Shown piece by piece: positions 34,034-43,761 of a stretch of 52,621 nucleotides of DNA (the first letter of the stretch is position 1; the number at the start of each line of letters is the position of its first letter). Made by a program: the position numbers and the translations under genes. Source of the DNA: Helicobacteraceae bacterium (GTDB lineage: Bacteria; Campylobacterota; Campylobacteria; Campylobacterales; Helicobacteraceae); NCBI GenBank assembly GCA_900766555.1, contig CAAFVR010000022.1:1-52621 (forward strand), written 5' to 3'. The notes under the pieces were generated by a model. It was not told the DNA's origin. It did not search any database and worked only from the letters and a program-made list of their open reading frames with translations.

Positions 34034-35059
34034 ATGGATGATCAAAAACTCAAATCAATAGATCTAGCAATAAAACAAATTGATAAGCAATTTGGCAAGG
34101 GCGCATTGGTGCGACTTGGCGACAAACAGGTTGAAAAAATTGAGTCCATCCCAACTGGCTCTTTGGCGGTGGATTTAGCTCTTGGTATAAATGGCGTGCC
34201 AAAGGGGCGCATCATTGAGATCTACGGCCCAGAATCAAGCGGTAAGACAACATTATCTTTGCACATAATAGCCGAATGCCAAAAAGCCGGCGGGATATGC
34301 GCATTTATCGATGCTGAGCACGCTTTGGATGTGTATTATGCAAAACGTTTGGGCGTAGATACTGAAAATTTGCTGGTATCTCAACCTGATAATGGCGAGC
34401 AAGCGCTTGAAATTTTGGAGACGCTAACTAGATCTGGCGCTGTAGATTTAGTAGTTATTGACTCCGTGGCCGCTCTTGCTCCGCGCGCTGAAATAGATGG
34501 CGATATGGGAGATCAACATGTGGGATTGCAAGCTAGACTTATGAGTCATGCTTTGCGTAAAATCACAGCTGTTCTGCACAAAATGAATGCCACGTTGATT
34601 TTCATAAACCAGATCCGCATGAAAATAGGCACAATGGGTTATGGGAGCCCTGAAACGACATCTGGCGGCAATGCGCTAAAATTTTATGCCTCTGTGCGCA
34701 TTGATATCCGCCGCATCGCAAGCTTAAAGCAAAATGAAGTTCATATCGGCAACAGAATCAAAGTTAAAATCGTGAAAAATAAAGTAGCTCCTCCATTTCG
34801 CGAAGCCGAATTTGACATAATGTTTGGCGAGGGCATAAGCAAAATGGGCGAAATAATAGATTATGGCGTAAAGCTAGACATCATTGACAAAAGCGGCGCC
34901 TGGCTAAGTTATGGCGATATGAAAATCGGCCAAGGCAAAGAAAATGCAAAAACCTTCCTAAAAGAAAATCCAGAAATCGCAAAAGAACTCATAAATAAAA
35001 TAAGAGAGCAAGTTGGCCTAACAGCTGAAATACTCCCTCTGCCAAGCGATGAAAATTAA
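34034..35059 (+). CDS. recA: Recombinase RecA
   Basis: A 341-residue strand-exchange ATPase for homologous recombination and repair. Walker A GPESSGKTTLSLH, VVIDSVAALAP, loop L2 GSPETTSGGNALKFYAS. AAAGGATAAAA precedes the ATG. Followed by eno after 18 bases, as in Helicobacter and Campylobacter. Confidence 0.98.
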   Translation: MDDQKLKSIDLAIKQIDKQFGKGALVRLGDKQVEKIESIPTGSLAVDLALGINGVPKGRIIEIYGPESSGKTTLSLHIIAECQKAGGICAFIDAEHALDVYYAKRLGVDTENLLVSQPDNGEQALEILETLTRSGAVDLVVIDSVAALAPRAEIDGDMGDQHVGLQARLMSHALRKITAVLHKMNATLIFINQIRMKIGTMGYGSPETTSGGNALKFYASVRIDIRRIASLKQNEVHIGNRIKVKIVKNKVAPPFREAEFDIMFGEGISKMGEIIDYGVKLDIIDKSGAWLSYGDMKIGQGKENAKTFLKENPEIAKELINKIREQVGLTAEILPLPSDEN

Positions 35060-35077
35060 TTAAATCAAAGGAAAAAC

Positions 35078-36346
35078 ATGCCAATATCAGATGTAAAAGC
35101 AATTGAAGTTCTAGATTCAAGAGGCAATCCAACTCTTTTAACAAAAGTAACATTAAGCGATGGCTCAACTGGCGAGGCCATAGTTCCAAGCGGCGCTAGC
35201 ACGGGCAAAAGAGAAGCACTCGAACTCCGCGATGGAGATAAAACACGCTATCTTGGCAAGGGCGTTTTGAAAGCCAAAGATCATGTAAATAACATAATCG
35301 CAAAAGAAATTATCGGTAAATGCGCCTTTGCTCAATCTGAAATTGATGACATTTTACAAAAGCTAGACGGAAGCGAGAATTTCAGCAAACTTGGCGCAAA
35401 TGCCACGCTTGGTGTATCGATGGCCATTGCTAGATCCGCTGCAAATGCAAGAAAGCTGCCACTTTATGCGCATCTTGGCGGCATTAATGCAAATATTTTA
35501 CCAACACCTATGATGAACATTATAAATGGCGGATCTCATGCGGATAATAGTATCGATTTTCAAGAATACATGATCGTGCCAAATGGTTTTGATACTTTTT
35601 CTGAGGCCCTGCGCACGGGCGCTGAGATATATCATAATCTTAAAAAAATATTAAAAGATGCTGGCCATATCACAGCAATTGGCGATGAGGGCGGTTTTGC
35701 TCCAAATTTGGAATCAAACCAAAAGCCAATTGAGCTAATTTTAAAAGCCATAAAACAAGCCGGCTACAAAGAAGGAGCGCAAGTTAATATCGCGCTAGAT
35801 GTGGCAAGTAGCGAATTTTATGATGGCAAAACATATGCAATTGAGGGCAAAAAACTAAGTTCAGAAGAATTAATAGAATATTACGAAAATCTCCTAAAAC
35901 TCTATCCGATAGTTTCAATCGAAGATGGCTTAAGCGAAGATGACTGGGATGGATGGGCTCTTTTGAGTCAAAAATTAGGAAGAAAAATACAGCTAGTAGG
36001 CGATGATTTATTTGTGACAAATGCTAAGATTTTGCAAGAGGGCATCACTAAAAAGATAGCAAATTCAATATTGATAAAGCCAAATCAAATTGGCACGATA
36101 ACGCAAACGCTAGATACAATAAATTTAGCCAAAAGTGCGGGTTATACATGCGTTATGAGTCATAGATCCGGTGAAAGTGAAGATAGTTTCATAGCCGATT
36201 TTGCCGTGGGACTAAACACAGCGCAAATTAAAACGGGTTCACTTGCACGAAGCGAGCGCATCGCAAAATACAATCGCCTCCTAGTAATTGAGCATGAATT
36301 AAAAGGCGCGCGCTATATTGGCAAAGAGCTTTTTAATGCAAATTGA
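35078..36346 (+). CDS. eno: Enolase
   Basis: Interconverts 2-phosphoglycerate and phosphoenolpyruvate. 422 residues with EVLDSRGNPT, GASTGKREALELRDGD, MNIINGGSHADN, GDEGGFAP, SIEDGL, VGDDLFVTN and SHRSGESED, i.e. all metal and catalytic motifs. AAAGGAAAAAC precedes the ATG. Confidence 0.98.
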   Translation: MPISDVKAIEVLDSRGNPTLLTKVTLSDGSTGEAIVPSGASTGKREALELRDGDKTRYLGKGVLKAKDHVNNIIAKEIIGKCAFAQSEIDDILQKLDGSENFSKLGANATLGVSMAIARSAANARKLPLYAHLGGINANILPTPMMNIINGGSHADNSIDFQEYMIVPNGFDTFSEALRTGAEIYHNLKKILKDAGHITAIGDEGGFAPNLESNQKPIELILKAIKQAGYKEGAQVNIALDVASSEFYDGKTYAIEGKKLSSEELIEYYENLLKLYPIVSIEDGLSEDDWDGWALLSQKLGRKIQLVGDDLFVTNAKILQEGITKKIANSILIKPNQIGTITQTLDTINLAKSAGYTCVMSHRSGESEDSFIADFAVGLNTAQIKTGSLARSERIAKYNRLLVIEHELKGARYIGKELFNAN

Positions 36347-36584
36347 GCATAAAAAAACGCTAGCTCATAAGCTCTATCAACATCGGATCTGGATAGTGCT
36401 ACTGATCGCATTTATCGGCCTATCCACATATGTTGGCTTCCTAAGTTTTGGGAATAAAAGCTTTTTAACGCTATCTAAAAATCAAAAAATTGAAAAAACA
36501 CTAAAAGAGCAAATCGATAAATTGCATAACGAAAATGCCCTTTTGCAAAAGAAATTTTTTGAACTAAAGAGTCTTGAGCCATGA
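36336..36584 (+). CDS. FtsB/DivIC-like small membrane coiled-coil protein
   Basis: An 82-residue bitopic protein: short cytoplasmic start, membrane helix (IWIVLLIAFIGLSTYVGFL), then a coiled coil (IEKTLKEQIDKLHNENALLQ). This is the FtsB/DivIC layout, a septum component. An in-frame ATG at 36318 would overlap eno by 29 bases; ATG 36336, with AAAGAG upstream, overlaps by 11. Position after eno is conserved in Helicobacter. Confidence 0.75.
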   Translation: MQIEHKKTLAHKLYQHRIWIVLLIAFIGLSTYVGFLSFGNKSFLTLSKNQKIEKTLKEQIDKLHNENALLQKKFFELKSLEP

Positions 36585-37171
36585 AATTTAACATATTTTC
36601 TTTATTTTTATTTGGGATTTTGCTATCTCGAGATAATCCATTTCAACCTCCAGCTGCGCCAAATGTGGATGATAAAAATTCCAAAACAGAGCAAAATAGC
36701 TTTGAAAATTTCGACTTCAAGCTCCCATCAACGGCTAGAGTTCTGCGCGATATCAAAATCACATATGAAAATGTAGATGGCAGCATCTCGGAAGAAAGCT
36801 TTAATATCAATAAGCAAATTGATTGGCATTATCCAATATCGATAAATCAAAAAGATGCCAAAATAACCAAAAATACCGATTATGCAAGCGTTAATAAAAT
36901 AATATTTTTTGCCAAAGATAATGATTTATACATCACAACAAAGCGCAAGATTTTGCGAGATTTTGTGCTGCCTGAGCCATTTCGCATAATTATAGATTTT
37001 GATAAAGATGCCAAAGATGTGGAGAGGGAAATTAATTTGGATCAAAAATTCTTTGCCAAAATTGATTTAATTTCTCATCGCGAATTTTACCGCGCGCAAA
37101 TCACACTTGATGGAAATTACGAATATGAGATCAAAAAAAGCGAAGATGGCTTTTTGTTGATACTAAAATAG
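36581..37171 (+). CDS. AMIN-domain periplasmic protein
   Basis: A 196-residue protein with a short, weak signal segment (FNIFSLFLFGILLS) and a C-terminal beta-rich AMIN-like domain (LPSTARVLRDIKITYENVDG, LPEPFRIIIDFDKDAKDV, HREFYRAQITLDGNYEYEI). AMIN domains bind peptidoglycan and localise division or secretion proteins. The start overlaps the FtsB-like stop by four bases, supporting a shared division or envelope role. Confidence 0.72.
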   Translation: MKFNIFSLFLFGILLSRDNPFQPPAAPNVDDKNSKTEQNSFENFDFKLPSTARVLRDIKITYENVDGSISEESFNINKQIDWHYPISINQKDAKITKNTDYASVNKIIFFAKDNDLYITTKRKILRDFVLPEPFRIIIDFDKDAKDVEREINLDQKFFAKIDLISHREFYRAQITLDGNYEYEIKKSEDGFLLILK

Positions 37172-37183
37172 CTATTAAAGTAG

Positions 37184-39169
37184 TCATATTTTAGAAAGCA
37201 TTTTTTCAAATTCTTCTTCATTTATGCATGTTATGCCGAGGCTTTTTGCGGCCTCAAGCTTAGATCCGGGTGAGTCACCATAAATTAGCAGATCTATCTT
37301 GCTTGATACACTAGATCTGATATTTGCGCCAAGGGCCTCCAAGCGCGATTTTATAATATTTCTAGCGCGCTTTAAAGATCCAGTTAACACTATATTTTTG
37401 TTATAAAAAATAGAATCTTTGCTCACATTTTGGGTATTTTGACTTTGCACTGGCTTTATCAGATCTAAGAGCTCATTTATTAGATCTTTGTTTTGCTCCA
37501 AAAATGCAATAAAGCTCACCTTCATTTGGCCACCAAAGCTATCTAACGCTTCAAGTTCAGCGGCAACTTCAGAACTTGTTTTATTAAATAGCTCTAGGCC
37601 CAAATTTTTAGCTATTTTTTGACTAGCACCTTTGCCGATATGCGTTATGCCAAGTGCATTTATAAAACTTGAAAGCTCGCAATTTATGGTCTTTTGGATG
37701 GAATTTATGACATTTTCTGCGCTCTTATCTTTAAATCCGTCTAATTTTAAAATGTCCTCTTTTGTGAGCTTGTACAGATCACTAACTCCGCGCAATAGCC
37801 CCGCATCATAAAGTCGCTCAACCACCTTTTCGCCCAATCCATCGATGTTTAGTCCATCTTTGCTAGCAAAATATGCTATTTGCTTTTTTATTTTGGCATC
37901 ACATAGTTCATTTATACAACGAATAAATGTGTCATCACTTTTGAGTTCATGATTGCAAAATGGGCAAAATTCCGGTGGGATAATCTCTTTTATTTTATGT
38001 GCATCATCGCGCAAATGCACTAGCGGAGCTAGTATTTTTGGTATCACATCGCCAGATCTGATAATTTCAACAATATCATTTATATATATGCCCTTTCTGG
38101 CTATTTCTTTATAATTATGTAAGCTTGCTCGTGAAATCTTGGCACCCTCAATTTCTATCGGATCTAGCAGGCCAACTGGCGTAATCGTGCCGCTGCGGCC
38201 AATTTGAGGTATCACATCAAGCAATCTTGTCGTGCGCGTTATGGCATCAAATTTATAAGCAAAGCCAAAGCGAGGAGATTTAATAGTCCAGCCAAGTTCA
38301 TTTTGCAATGCAAAGCTATCTAGCATTACAACCATGCCATCAAGCTGCGTTTTTAACCCATCTTTAGCTTCATTTAGCGCGTTAAAATGCTCTTGTATTT
38401 CATCTATATTTTTGCAAATTGCTAAAAAATCTGGCTTTTGGAAACCAAAATCAATTATTTTTAAAAGCGCATCAAAAAGCGAATCTCCAAGTTCATTTCC
38501 GCCGATGCCAAAGCCCCAGGGTATAAAGCGCAATTTACGCTCTAGTGCAATTTTTGGATCTAGCTGACGCAAACTACCAGCGGCGGCATTTCTAGGATTT
38601 GAAAATGTATTTTCGCCGCGCTTTGAAAGCTCTTCATTAATTTTTATGAAGTCATCTTTATAAATTACAACTTCACCTCGAATTTCGATTAATCCGCTAT
38701 GTGGTATTACCAAAGGGATATTTTTTATCGTTTTTGCATTATGCAGGACTTGCTCGCCGATGTGGCCATTACCTCTTGTGCTAGCTTGTATTAAAAGGCC
38801 ATTTTCATAGCATAGATTTAAGCTCAAGCCATCGAGTTTTGGGCTGCAAACAAAGGCTAGATCCGATGTGAGCTCAGATTGCATCCTAGTGTAGAAATTT
38901 GCCATATCTTCGCTGCCAAAAGCATTATCTAAACTCCACATTCGCGTCTTGTGCGCAACTTTAACTAGGCTATCTATGGCATCTCCGCCTACTTTTTGCG
39001 TGGGACTAAAGGGCAGAATCGAGCTTTTATGCGAGTTTTCATAATCTAGCACTTCTTTATATAACAAGTCATATTCGAAATCGCTAATAAGTGGCGCATC
39101 AAGCACATAATATGCATGCGCAAATGTATTTAGAAGTGACACTTTCTCTTTATAATCCGCGTAATCCAT
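37184..39169 (-). CDS. ligA: NAD+-dependent DNA ligase
   Basis: A 661-residue ligase: adenylation lysine in SPKLDGLSL (Lys111), SLDNAF, TRGNGHIGEQV, GEVVI, FKYDA-like AYKFDAITR, Cys4 zinc finger (CPFCNHELK...CINELCDAKIK), helix-hairpin-helix part (IDGLGEKVVERLYDAG), and a C-terminal BRCT domain. Divergent from aspS with a 60-base gap. Confidence 0.96.
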   Translation of the reverse strand: MDYADYKEKVSLLNTFAHAYYVLDAPLISDFEYDLLYKEVLDYENSHKSSILPFSPTQKVGGDAIDSLVKVAHKTRMWSLDNAFGSEDMANFYTRMQSELTSDLAFVCSPKLDGLSLNLCYENGLLIQASTRGNGHIGEQVLHNAKTIKNIPLVIPHSGLIEIRGEVVIYKDDFIKINEELSKRGENTFSNPRNAAAGSLRQLDPKIALERKLRFIPWGFGIGGNELGDSLFDALLKIIDFGFQKPDFLAICKNIDEIQEHFNALNEAKDGLKTQLDGMVVMLDSFALQNELGWTIKSPRFGFAYKFDAITRTTRLLDVIPQIGRSGTITPVGLLDPIEIEGAKISRASLHNYKEIARKGIYINDIVEIIRSGDVIPKILAPLVHLRDDAHKIKEIIPPEFCPFCNHELKSDDTFIRCINELCDAKIKKQIAYFASKDGLNIDGLGEKVVERLYDAGLLRGVSDLYKLTKEDILKLDGFKDKSAENVINSIQKTINCELSSFINALGITHIGKGASQKIAKNLGLELFNKTSSEVAAELEALDSFGGQMKVSFIAFLEQNKDLINELLDLIKPVQSQNTQNVSKDSIFYNKNIVLTGSLKRARNIIKSRLEALGANIRSSVSSKIDLLIYGDSPGSKLEAAKSLGITCINEEEFEKMLSKI

Positions 39170-39230
39170 ATGAACCTCTCTTTTAGGATTTTACTTGTTT
39201 TTGGATAAAATCGCGCTTTTAGGAGAGTTG

Positions 39231-41027
39231 ATGAATTATGAAGCGACGGCTCTGCGCACTCATATGTGCGCTAGCCTTGATGTTAATAATATCGGAGAGA
39301 TCGTTAAGCTATGCGGCTGGTGCCAAAGTTATCGCGATCATGGGGGAGTAATATTTATAGATTTACGCGACAAAAGCGGGATAATCCAACTTGTAATTGA
39401 CCCAAAATGCAGCGATTATGAACAAGCGCTAAAAGTGCGCGATGAATTCGTATTAAAAATAAAGGGTAAAGTACGCGCTCGCGAAGAAGGCCTAGAAAAT
39501 CTAAAAATTAAAACGGGCAAAATCGAGATTGAACTAACGCATCTAAGCATACAAAGCAAATCAGCTCCCTTGCCAGTTGGAATTGGAGATCCAAAAGTTA
39601 GCGAAGAATTGAGATTAAAATATCGCTATTTGGATTTGCGCAGTACGCGTTTACAAGAGATTTTTGCACTTAGATCCGATGTATACAGCGTAACTAGGAG
39701 CTTTCTTAAAAGTCGCGGCTTTTTGGAGATTGAGACGCCAATTTTGAGTAAGGCCACGCCAGAGGGCGCGCGCGATTATTTAATACCAAGTCGCGTTAGT
39801 GAAAGTAAATTTTATGCCCTACCCCAAAGTCCACAAATTTATAAGCAACTTTTAATGGTCTCTGGCTTTGATAGATATTTTCAAATTGCAAAATGTTTCA
39901 GAGATGAAGATTTACGAAGCGACAGGCAGCCGGAATTTACGCAAATTGATATCGAAATGAGCTTTTGTTCTGAAAATGACATTATGCAACATGCACAAGA
40001 ATTAATACGCCAAATTTTTGCAATAAAAAATATAAAAGTGCCAGATCAGATCCCACTTATGGATTATGATATCGCGATGGAGTCTTATGGATCTGATAGG
40101 CCAGATCTGCGCTTTGAGCTGCCGCTTATTGAAGTTAGCGATTTGATGAAAGATTCTAGCAATGCGATTTTTAAAGATATCGCAAATAATCCTAAAAATC
40201 GTTTCAAAGCTCTTGCTATCAAATCTCAAGATGCCTTTTTTAGCCGCAAAATATTATCGGATCTAGAGGCCTTTGTCCGCGGCTTTGGCGCGCAAGGCTT
40301 GGCTTATTTGCAATATAAAACAGATGGGCTAAAAGGGCCAATTTTAAAATTCATGAGTGAAAATTCAATAAATGAATTGAAAGCTAGATTGGATCTAGCC
40401 CCTGGAGATATCGTATTTTTCGGCGCTGGGGATAAAAAAATCGTGCTAGATTATATGGGCAGATTGCGGGTTAAAATCGCAAATATGCTAGATATGATAG
40501 ATAAAGATGCGCATGCTTTTACTTGGATTGTAAATTTCCCAATGTTTGAAGAAATTGCACAAGAAGCTGGCCAAAATCAAAATCAAATGCCAAATTTTAG
40601 TGCTTCTCATCATCCTTTTACGATGCCAAAAGATATTGATAATCCAGATATTTTAAGCATCAAAAGCGTAGCTTATGACTTGGTACTAAATGGCTATGAG
40701 CTAGGCGGTGGCAGCATGCGCATACATGATAGTGAAATACAACAAAAAGTTTTCAAAATACTAGGCCTCAAAAATGATGAAGTAAAGCAAAAGTTCGGAT
40801 TCTTACTTGAAGCGCTAAGTTTTGGCGCGCCCGTGCATGGAGGCATAGCTTTTGGGCTAGATCGGATAATTATGTTGCTATCGCAAAATGATTCAATCCG
40901 AGATGTCATAGCCTTTCCAAAAACGCAAAAAGCTTCAGATCTAATGATGGATGCGCCAAGTTTTGTGGACGAAATGCAATTGCGCGAAATACATATAAAA
41001 CTCCGTAAAGATAAGGCAAAAATATGA
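39231..41027 (+). CDS. aspS: Aspartyl-tRNA synthetase (probably non-discriminating)
   Basis: Class II synthetase of 598 residues: anticodon OB-fold (VKLCGWCQSYRDHGGVIFIDLRD), motif 2 FRDEDLRSDRQPEFTQ, and motif 3 GGIAFGLDRI. AGGAGAG three bases before ATG 39231 decides the start over 39195. Helicobacter enzymes also charge tRNA-Asn for GatCAB conversion, which I infer here by family. Its stop overlaps adk by four bases. Confidence 0.96.
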   Translation: MNYEATALRTHMCASLDVNNIGEIVKLCGWCQSYRDHGGVIFIDLRDKSGIIQLVIDPKCSDYEQALKVRDEFVLKIKGKVRAREEGLENLKIKTGKIEIELTHLSIQSKSAPLPVGIGDPKVSEELRLKYRYLDLRSTRLQEIFALRSDVYSVTRSFLKSRGFLEIETPILSKATPEGARDYLIPSRVSESKFYALPQSPQIYKQLLMVSGFDRYFQIAKCFRDEDLRSDRQPEFTQIDIEMSFCSENDIMQHAQELIRQIFAIKNIKVPDQIPLMDYDIAMESYGSDRPDLRFELPLIEVSDLMKDSSNAIFKDIANNPKNRFKALAIKSQDAFFSRKILSDLEAFVRGFGAQGLAYLQYKTDGLKGPILKFMSENSINELKARLDLAPGDIVFFGAGDKKIVLDYMGRLRVKIANMLDMIDKDAHAFTWIVNFPMFEEIAQEAGQNQNQMPNFSASHHPFTMPKDIDNPDILSIKSVAYDLVLNGYELGGGSMRIHDSEIQQKVFKILGLKNDEVKQKFGFLLEALSFGAPVHGGIAFGLDRIIMLLSQNDSIRDVIAFPKTQKASDLMMDAPSFVDEMQLREIHIKLRKDKAKI

Positions 41028-41590
41028 AAAAACTATTTTTAATAATTGGCGCACCAGGCAGTGGCAAAACAACAGATGCGCAAATAATAGCGCAGCAAAA
41101 TCCGTTAATAGCGCATTTTTCAACGGGAGATCTGCTCCGAGAAGAAGTGCAATCTGGTAGCGAAAATGGCAAGCTCATAAATAGCTTTATCTCAAAGGGA
41201 AATTTATGCCCGCTTGATATCGTGGTCCAAACGATAGTTCGCGCCATTAAAAATTCATCAAAAAATACAATTTTGATTGATGGATATCCTAGATCCGTTG
41301 AGCAAATGCAAGCTCTGCATGAAATATTACAAAATGAGCAAGATATAGAGCTAATTTCTGTAATCGAAGTAAAAGTGAGCGAAAAAACTGCCAAAGATCG
41401 TGTGCTAGGCCGCGGCAGAAGCGATGATCAAGAAAGCGTATTTAATAATCGCTTAGAAGTTTATACAGGGCCGCTAGGAGCTATTCGTGCATTTTATGGA
41501 CCAAAACTTCATGTAATTGATGGCGAACGCGATATTGATAGTATCGTAAAAGATATGAGCGAATTTATAAAAACAAAAGGACTAAAATGA
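41024..41590 (+). CDS. adk: Adenylate kinase
   Basis: Interconverts ATP + AMP and 2 ADP. GAPGSGKTTDAQIIA (P-loop), HFSTGDLLREEV (AMP binding), IDGYPRSVEQM and a short lid (GRGRSDDQESVFNNRLE). 188 residues, short-lid type. Overlaps aspS and ppa by four bases each. Confidence 0.96.
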   Translation: MKKLFLIIGAPGSGKTTDAQIIAQQNPLIAHFSTGDLLREEVQSGSENGKLINSFISKGNLCPLDIVVQTIVRAIKNSSKNTILIDGYPRSVEQMQALHEILQNEQDIELISVIEVKVSEKTAKDRVLGRGRSDDQESVFNNRLEVYTGPLGAIRAFYGPKLHVIDGERDIDSIVKDMSEFIKTKGLK

Positions 41591-42102
41591 ATTTAGACAA
41601 AATACCAGCAATTGACAAAAATGGCAATATAAATGCAGTCATTGAAATACCTTATTTATCGAATGTGAAATATGAACTCGACAAAGATTTGGGCGCAATT
41701 TTGGCTGATAGAGTGCTCTTTGGTGCGAATTTCTATCCCGCAAATTACGGCTTTGTGCCAAATACGCTATCAGATGACGGAGATCCGATTGATGTGCTAG
41801 TTTTGAGCGAATACGCGCTAATACCAGGTTCTGTAATAAAAGTGCGCTTAATTGGCGTTTTAAGAATGATAGATGGCGGAGAAAATGACGAAAAGCTCCT
41901 AGCTGTGCCAATTTCAAAAGTGGATCCGCGATTTGAAAAGATCCAAAATTATGATGATTTGCCGCAAATAACGTTGGATAAAATCAAAGATTTTTTCACA
42001 AATTACAAAAATTTGGAGAAAAAAGAGGTAAAAGTGCTTGATTTTGAATGCAAAGATGCGGCCAAAATCGCATTGGATCTAGCCATAAAGAATTGCAAAT
42101 AA
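41587..42102 (+). CDS. ppa: Inorganic pyrophosphatase
   Basis: A 171-residue family I pyrophosphatase: VIEIPYLSNVKYELDKD, YPANYGFVPNTLSDDGDPIDVLV (signature DGDPIDVLV with metal aspartates) and ADRVLF. Coupled to adk by overlap. Confidence 0.96.
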   Translation: MNLDKIPAIDKNGNINAVIEIPYLSNVKYELDKDLGAILADRVLFGANFYPANYGFVPNTLSDDGDPIDVLVLSEYALIPGSVIKVRLIGVLRMIDGGENDEKLLAVPISKVDPRFEKIQNYDDLPQITLDKIKDFFTNYKNLEKKEVKVLDFECKDAAKIALDLAIKNCK

Positions 42103-42104
42103 GT

Positions 42105-42404
42105 ATGGAAGATCTAAGCAAACTTTTTGCCAATATGCCAGGATTGGCGCAAATGCAAGAGAGGCTCCAAAAAATGCAAGAAAGCGCAAAATCTGTGACT
42201 TTTCGCGCTAAAAGTGGCGGTGGCCTAATTGATGTAACAATAAATGGCAATGGCGAAGTGATAGATCTAAATATCGACAACAGCCTACTTGAAGACAAAG
42301 AATCACTGCAGATCTTGCTAATTGGCGCGCTAAATGACGCGTATAAATCCATGCAAGAAAATCAAAAATCACTAGCGCTAAATCTATTGCAACCAAATGT
42401 TTAA
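42105..42404 (+). CDS. YbaB/EbfC-family nucleoid-associated protein
   Basis: A 99-residue DNA-binding dimer-type protein: LAQMQERLQKMQESAKSV helix, then GLIDVTINGNGEVIDLNID. The ATG at 42105, two bases after ppa, is chosen; the frame extends upstream into ppa without meaning. Overlaps the next gene by 8 bases. Confidence 0.88.
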   Translation: MEDLSKLFANMPGLAQMQERLQKMQESAKSVTFRAKSGGGLIDVTINGNGEVIDLNIDNSLLEDKESLQILLIGALNDAYKSMQENQKSLALNLLQPNV

Positions 42405-43641
42405 AAATGCCCTAAAGCTAGCTCTTCTTGCCTCTATTTTACATTTAAATAGCGCTTTTGCCGAAGTAAACAAAACAAATGATGTAAATAATGCTATAAA
42501 AAATGTGCCAAAACATTTGCATGACTTTTCACTTTGTGCGCAACGCTATGAAGATAATACTTTTGAACTAAAGGGCCATCGCGTTGTACCAATTTTGCAT
42601 AACAATAAAACGCTTTTTGTGACCTATTCTAAAATGCCAATAATTGATGAGCACGTAATCGCGGTAGATCCGTTCATTGGGCTATATTTAATAGATGGCG
42701 ACAAAGAAAACAGCGAAGACAAAGAAGAAAAAAAGAAAGGCTATAAGCTTAAAAATATTGATGCTTTTTCAAATACGCTTCAGCTAGCCGAAATTGGAAT
42801 TAAAAAAACGCAAGATGCCCAAAATATACAAATTTCTCGAGGCGAGGTAACAAAGCGTCAAGATGGCTTTTTGAACTATGCGCAATTCTCGACAAATATT
42901 GCGCCAAATGGGATAATTTCAAATATTTGCTATCAGATCTATGGCATCACAGCCGAAGATGGCTTTATAGAAAAAGCTTTTTTGGAACGCTTTTTATCCC
43001 AAGCTAGCAAGGGGCGTGATAGCATTTATTATGGCGACATTGGCGTGCGCCTTGATAAAAAAAATGGAAATAAAGTTACACAAATTGATCCATTTTTCCC
43101 GCTAAATCCATTTAAAACGGGCGATGCTATAACGCAAATTAATGGCTATGACATCACAGATCCAAAGAAAATTGAGCTGCTCATTGCGGATCTAGACAAT
43201 AAAACTAAGTCAAAAATCAAAATTAAGCGAAATGAAAAAGAAATGGAATTTAATATTTCGCCCACGCAAAAATTTGGCGGCCTTTTGGTGCAAGATACAT
43301 TTTTTGAGCGTTTGCAAATTAAGCTAGATAAAAGTTTGACGATAACGCGTAATCGTTACAGAGGCCAAAATGAGCTTAGAAATATCCGTCAAGGAGACCA
43401 GATAATATGGGTTGATGGCGTAAATCCACATCAAATGGAGGGAGATTTATTTGCAAATTTTAGAGAACTTTTATCAAGTGGTTTTCAAAAAAAGGGCTAT
43501 ATCGAGCTGCTTTTAAGCCGAAATGGCTTTCAATTTAGCCTTAAAATATATCCAGATGATGCGCTAAAAATAGAAGAACCCCCAAAACCGCCCAAAAAAG
43601 ACGAATTAATTTTATTGCAAGAAAAGCCAAGAAATCGCTAG
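42397..43641 (+). CDS. Secreted PDZ-domain protein, function unknown
   Basis: A 414-residue protein with signal peptide (LKLALLASILHLNSAFA). The N-terminal domain (about 30-190) has a conserved pair of Cys (SLCAQRY, SNICYQIY). The C-terminal half has one clear PDZ-like module (IGVRLDKKNGNKVTQIDPFF, GDAITQINGYDITDPKKI) and a second similar stretch (IRQGDQIIWVDGVNPHQMEG). No protease residues seen. Ends in a Pro/Lys-rich tail. Probably periplasmic or peripheral membrane. Confidence 0.65.
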   Translation: MFKNALKLALLASILHLNSAFAEVNKTNDVNNAIKNVPKHLHDFSLCAQRYEDNTFELKGHRVVPILHNNKTLFVTYSKMPIIDEHVIAVDPFIGLYLIDGDKENSEDKEEKKKGYKLKNIDAFSNTLQLAEIGIKKTQDAQNIQISRGEVTKRQDGFLNYAQFSTNIAPNGIISNICYQIYGITAEDGFIEKAFLERFLSQASKGRDSIYYGDIGVRLDKKNGNKVTQIDPFFPLNPFKTGDAITQINGYDITDPKKIELLIADLDNKTKSKIKIKRNEKEMEFNISPTQKFGGLLVQDTFFERLQIKLDKSLTITRNRYRGQNELRNIRQGDQIIWVDGVNPHQMEGDLFANFRELLSSGFQKKGYIELLLSRNGFQFSLKIYPDDALKIEEPPKPPKKDELILLQEKPRNR

Positions 43642-43652
43642 ATCCGCTATTT

Positions 43653-43704
43653 CTTGAGTAACTTTGTAACCTCAAGGGGATTTGCGCGATTTTAAGGCGC
43701 AAAT
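43653..43704. promoter_or_regulatory. Two inverted repeats between PDZ gene and gltA
   Basis: CTTGAG (43653) pairs with CTCAAG (43671), and ATTTGCGC (43680-43687) pairs with GCGCAAAT (43697-43704). No clear T-run follows, so they may be weak terminators or operators for gltA. Confidence 0.4.
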
Positions 43705-43710
43705 ATGAGC

Positions 43711-43726
43711 AAAAAGCTAGCTTTTT
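43711..43726. promoter_or_regulatory. 16-base perfect palindrome beside the putative gltA -10
   Basis: AAAAAGCTAGCTTTTT is a perfect palindrome immediately followed by ATGATACATATAAAC, which holds -10-like TATGAT and TATAAA. A candidate operator site for gltA. Confidence 0.45.
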
Positions 43727-43761
43727 ATGATACATATAAACAAAAAGACAAGAAGGTAAAC

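Noticed and set aside
40906..41394. Minus-strand frame of 162 residues
   Set aside because: Opposite aspS and adk, both fully conserved; composition is typical of an antisense frame.
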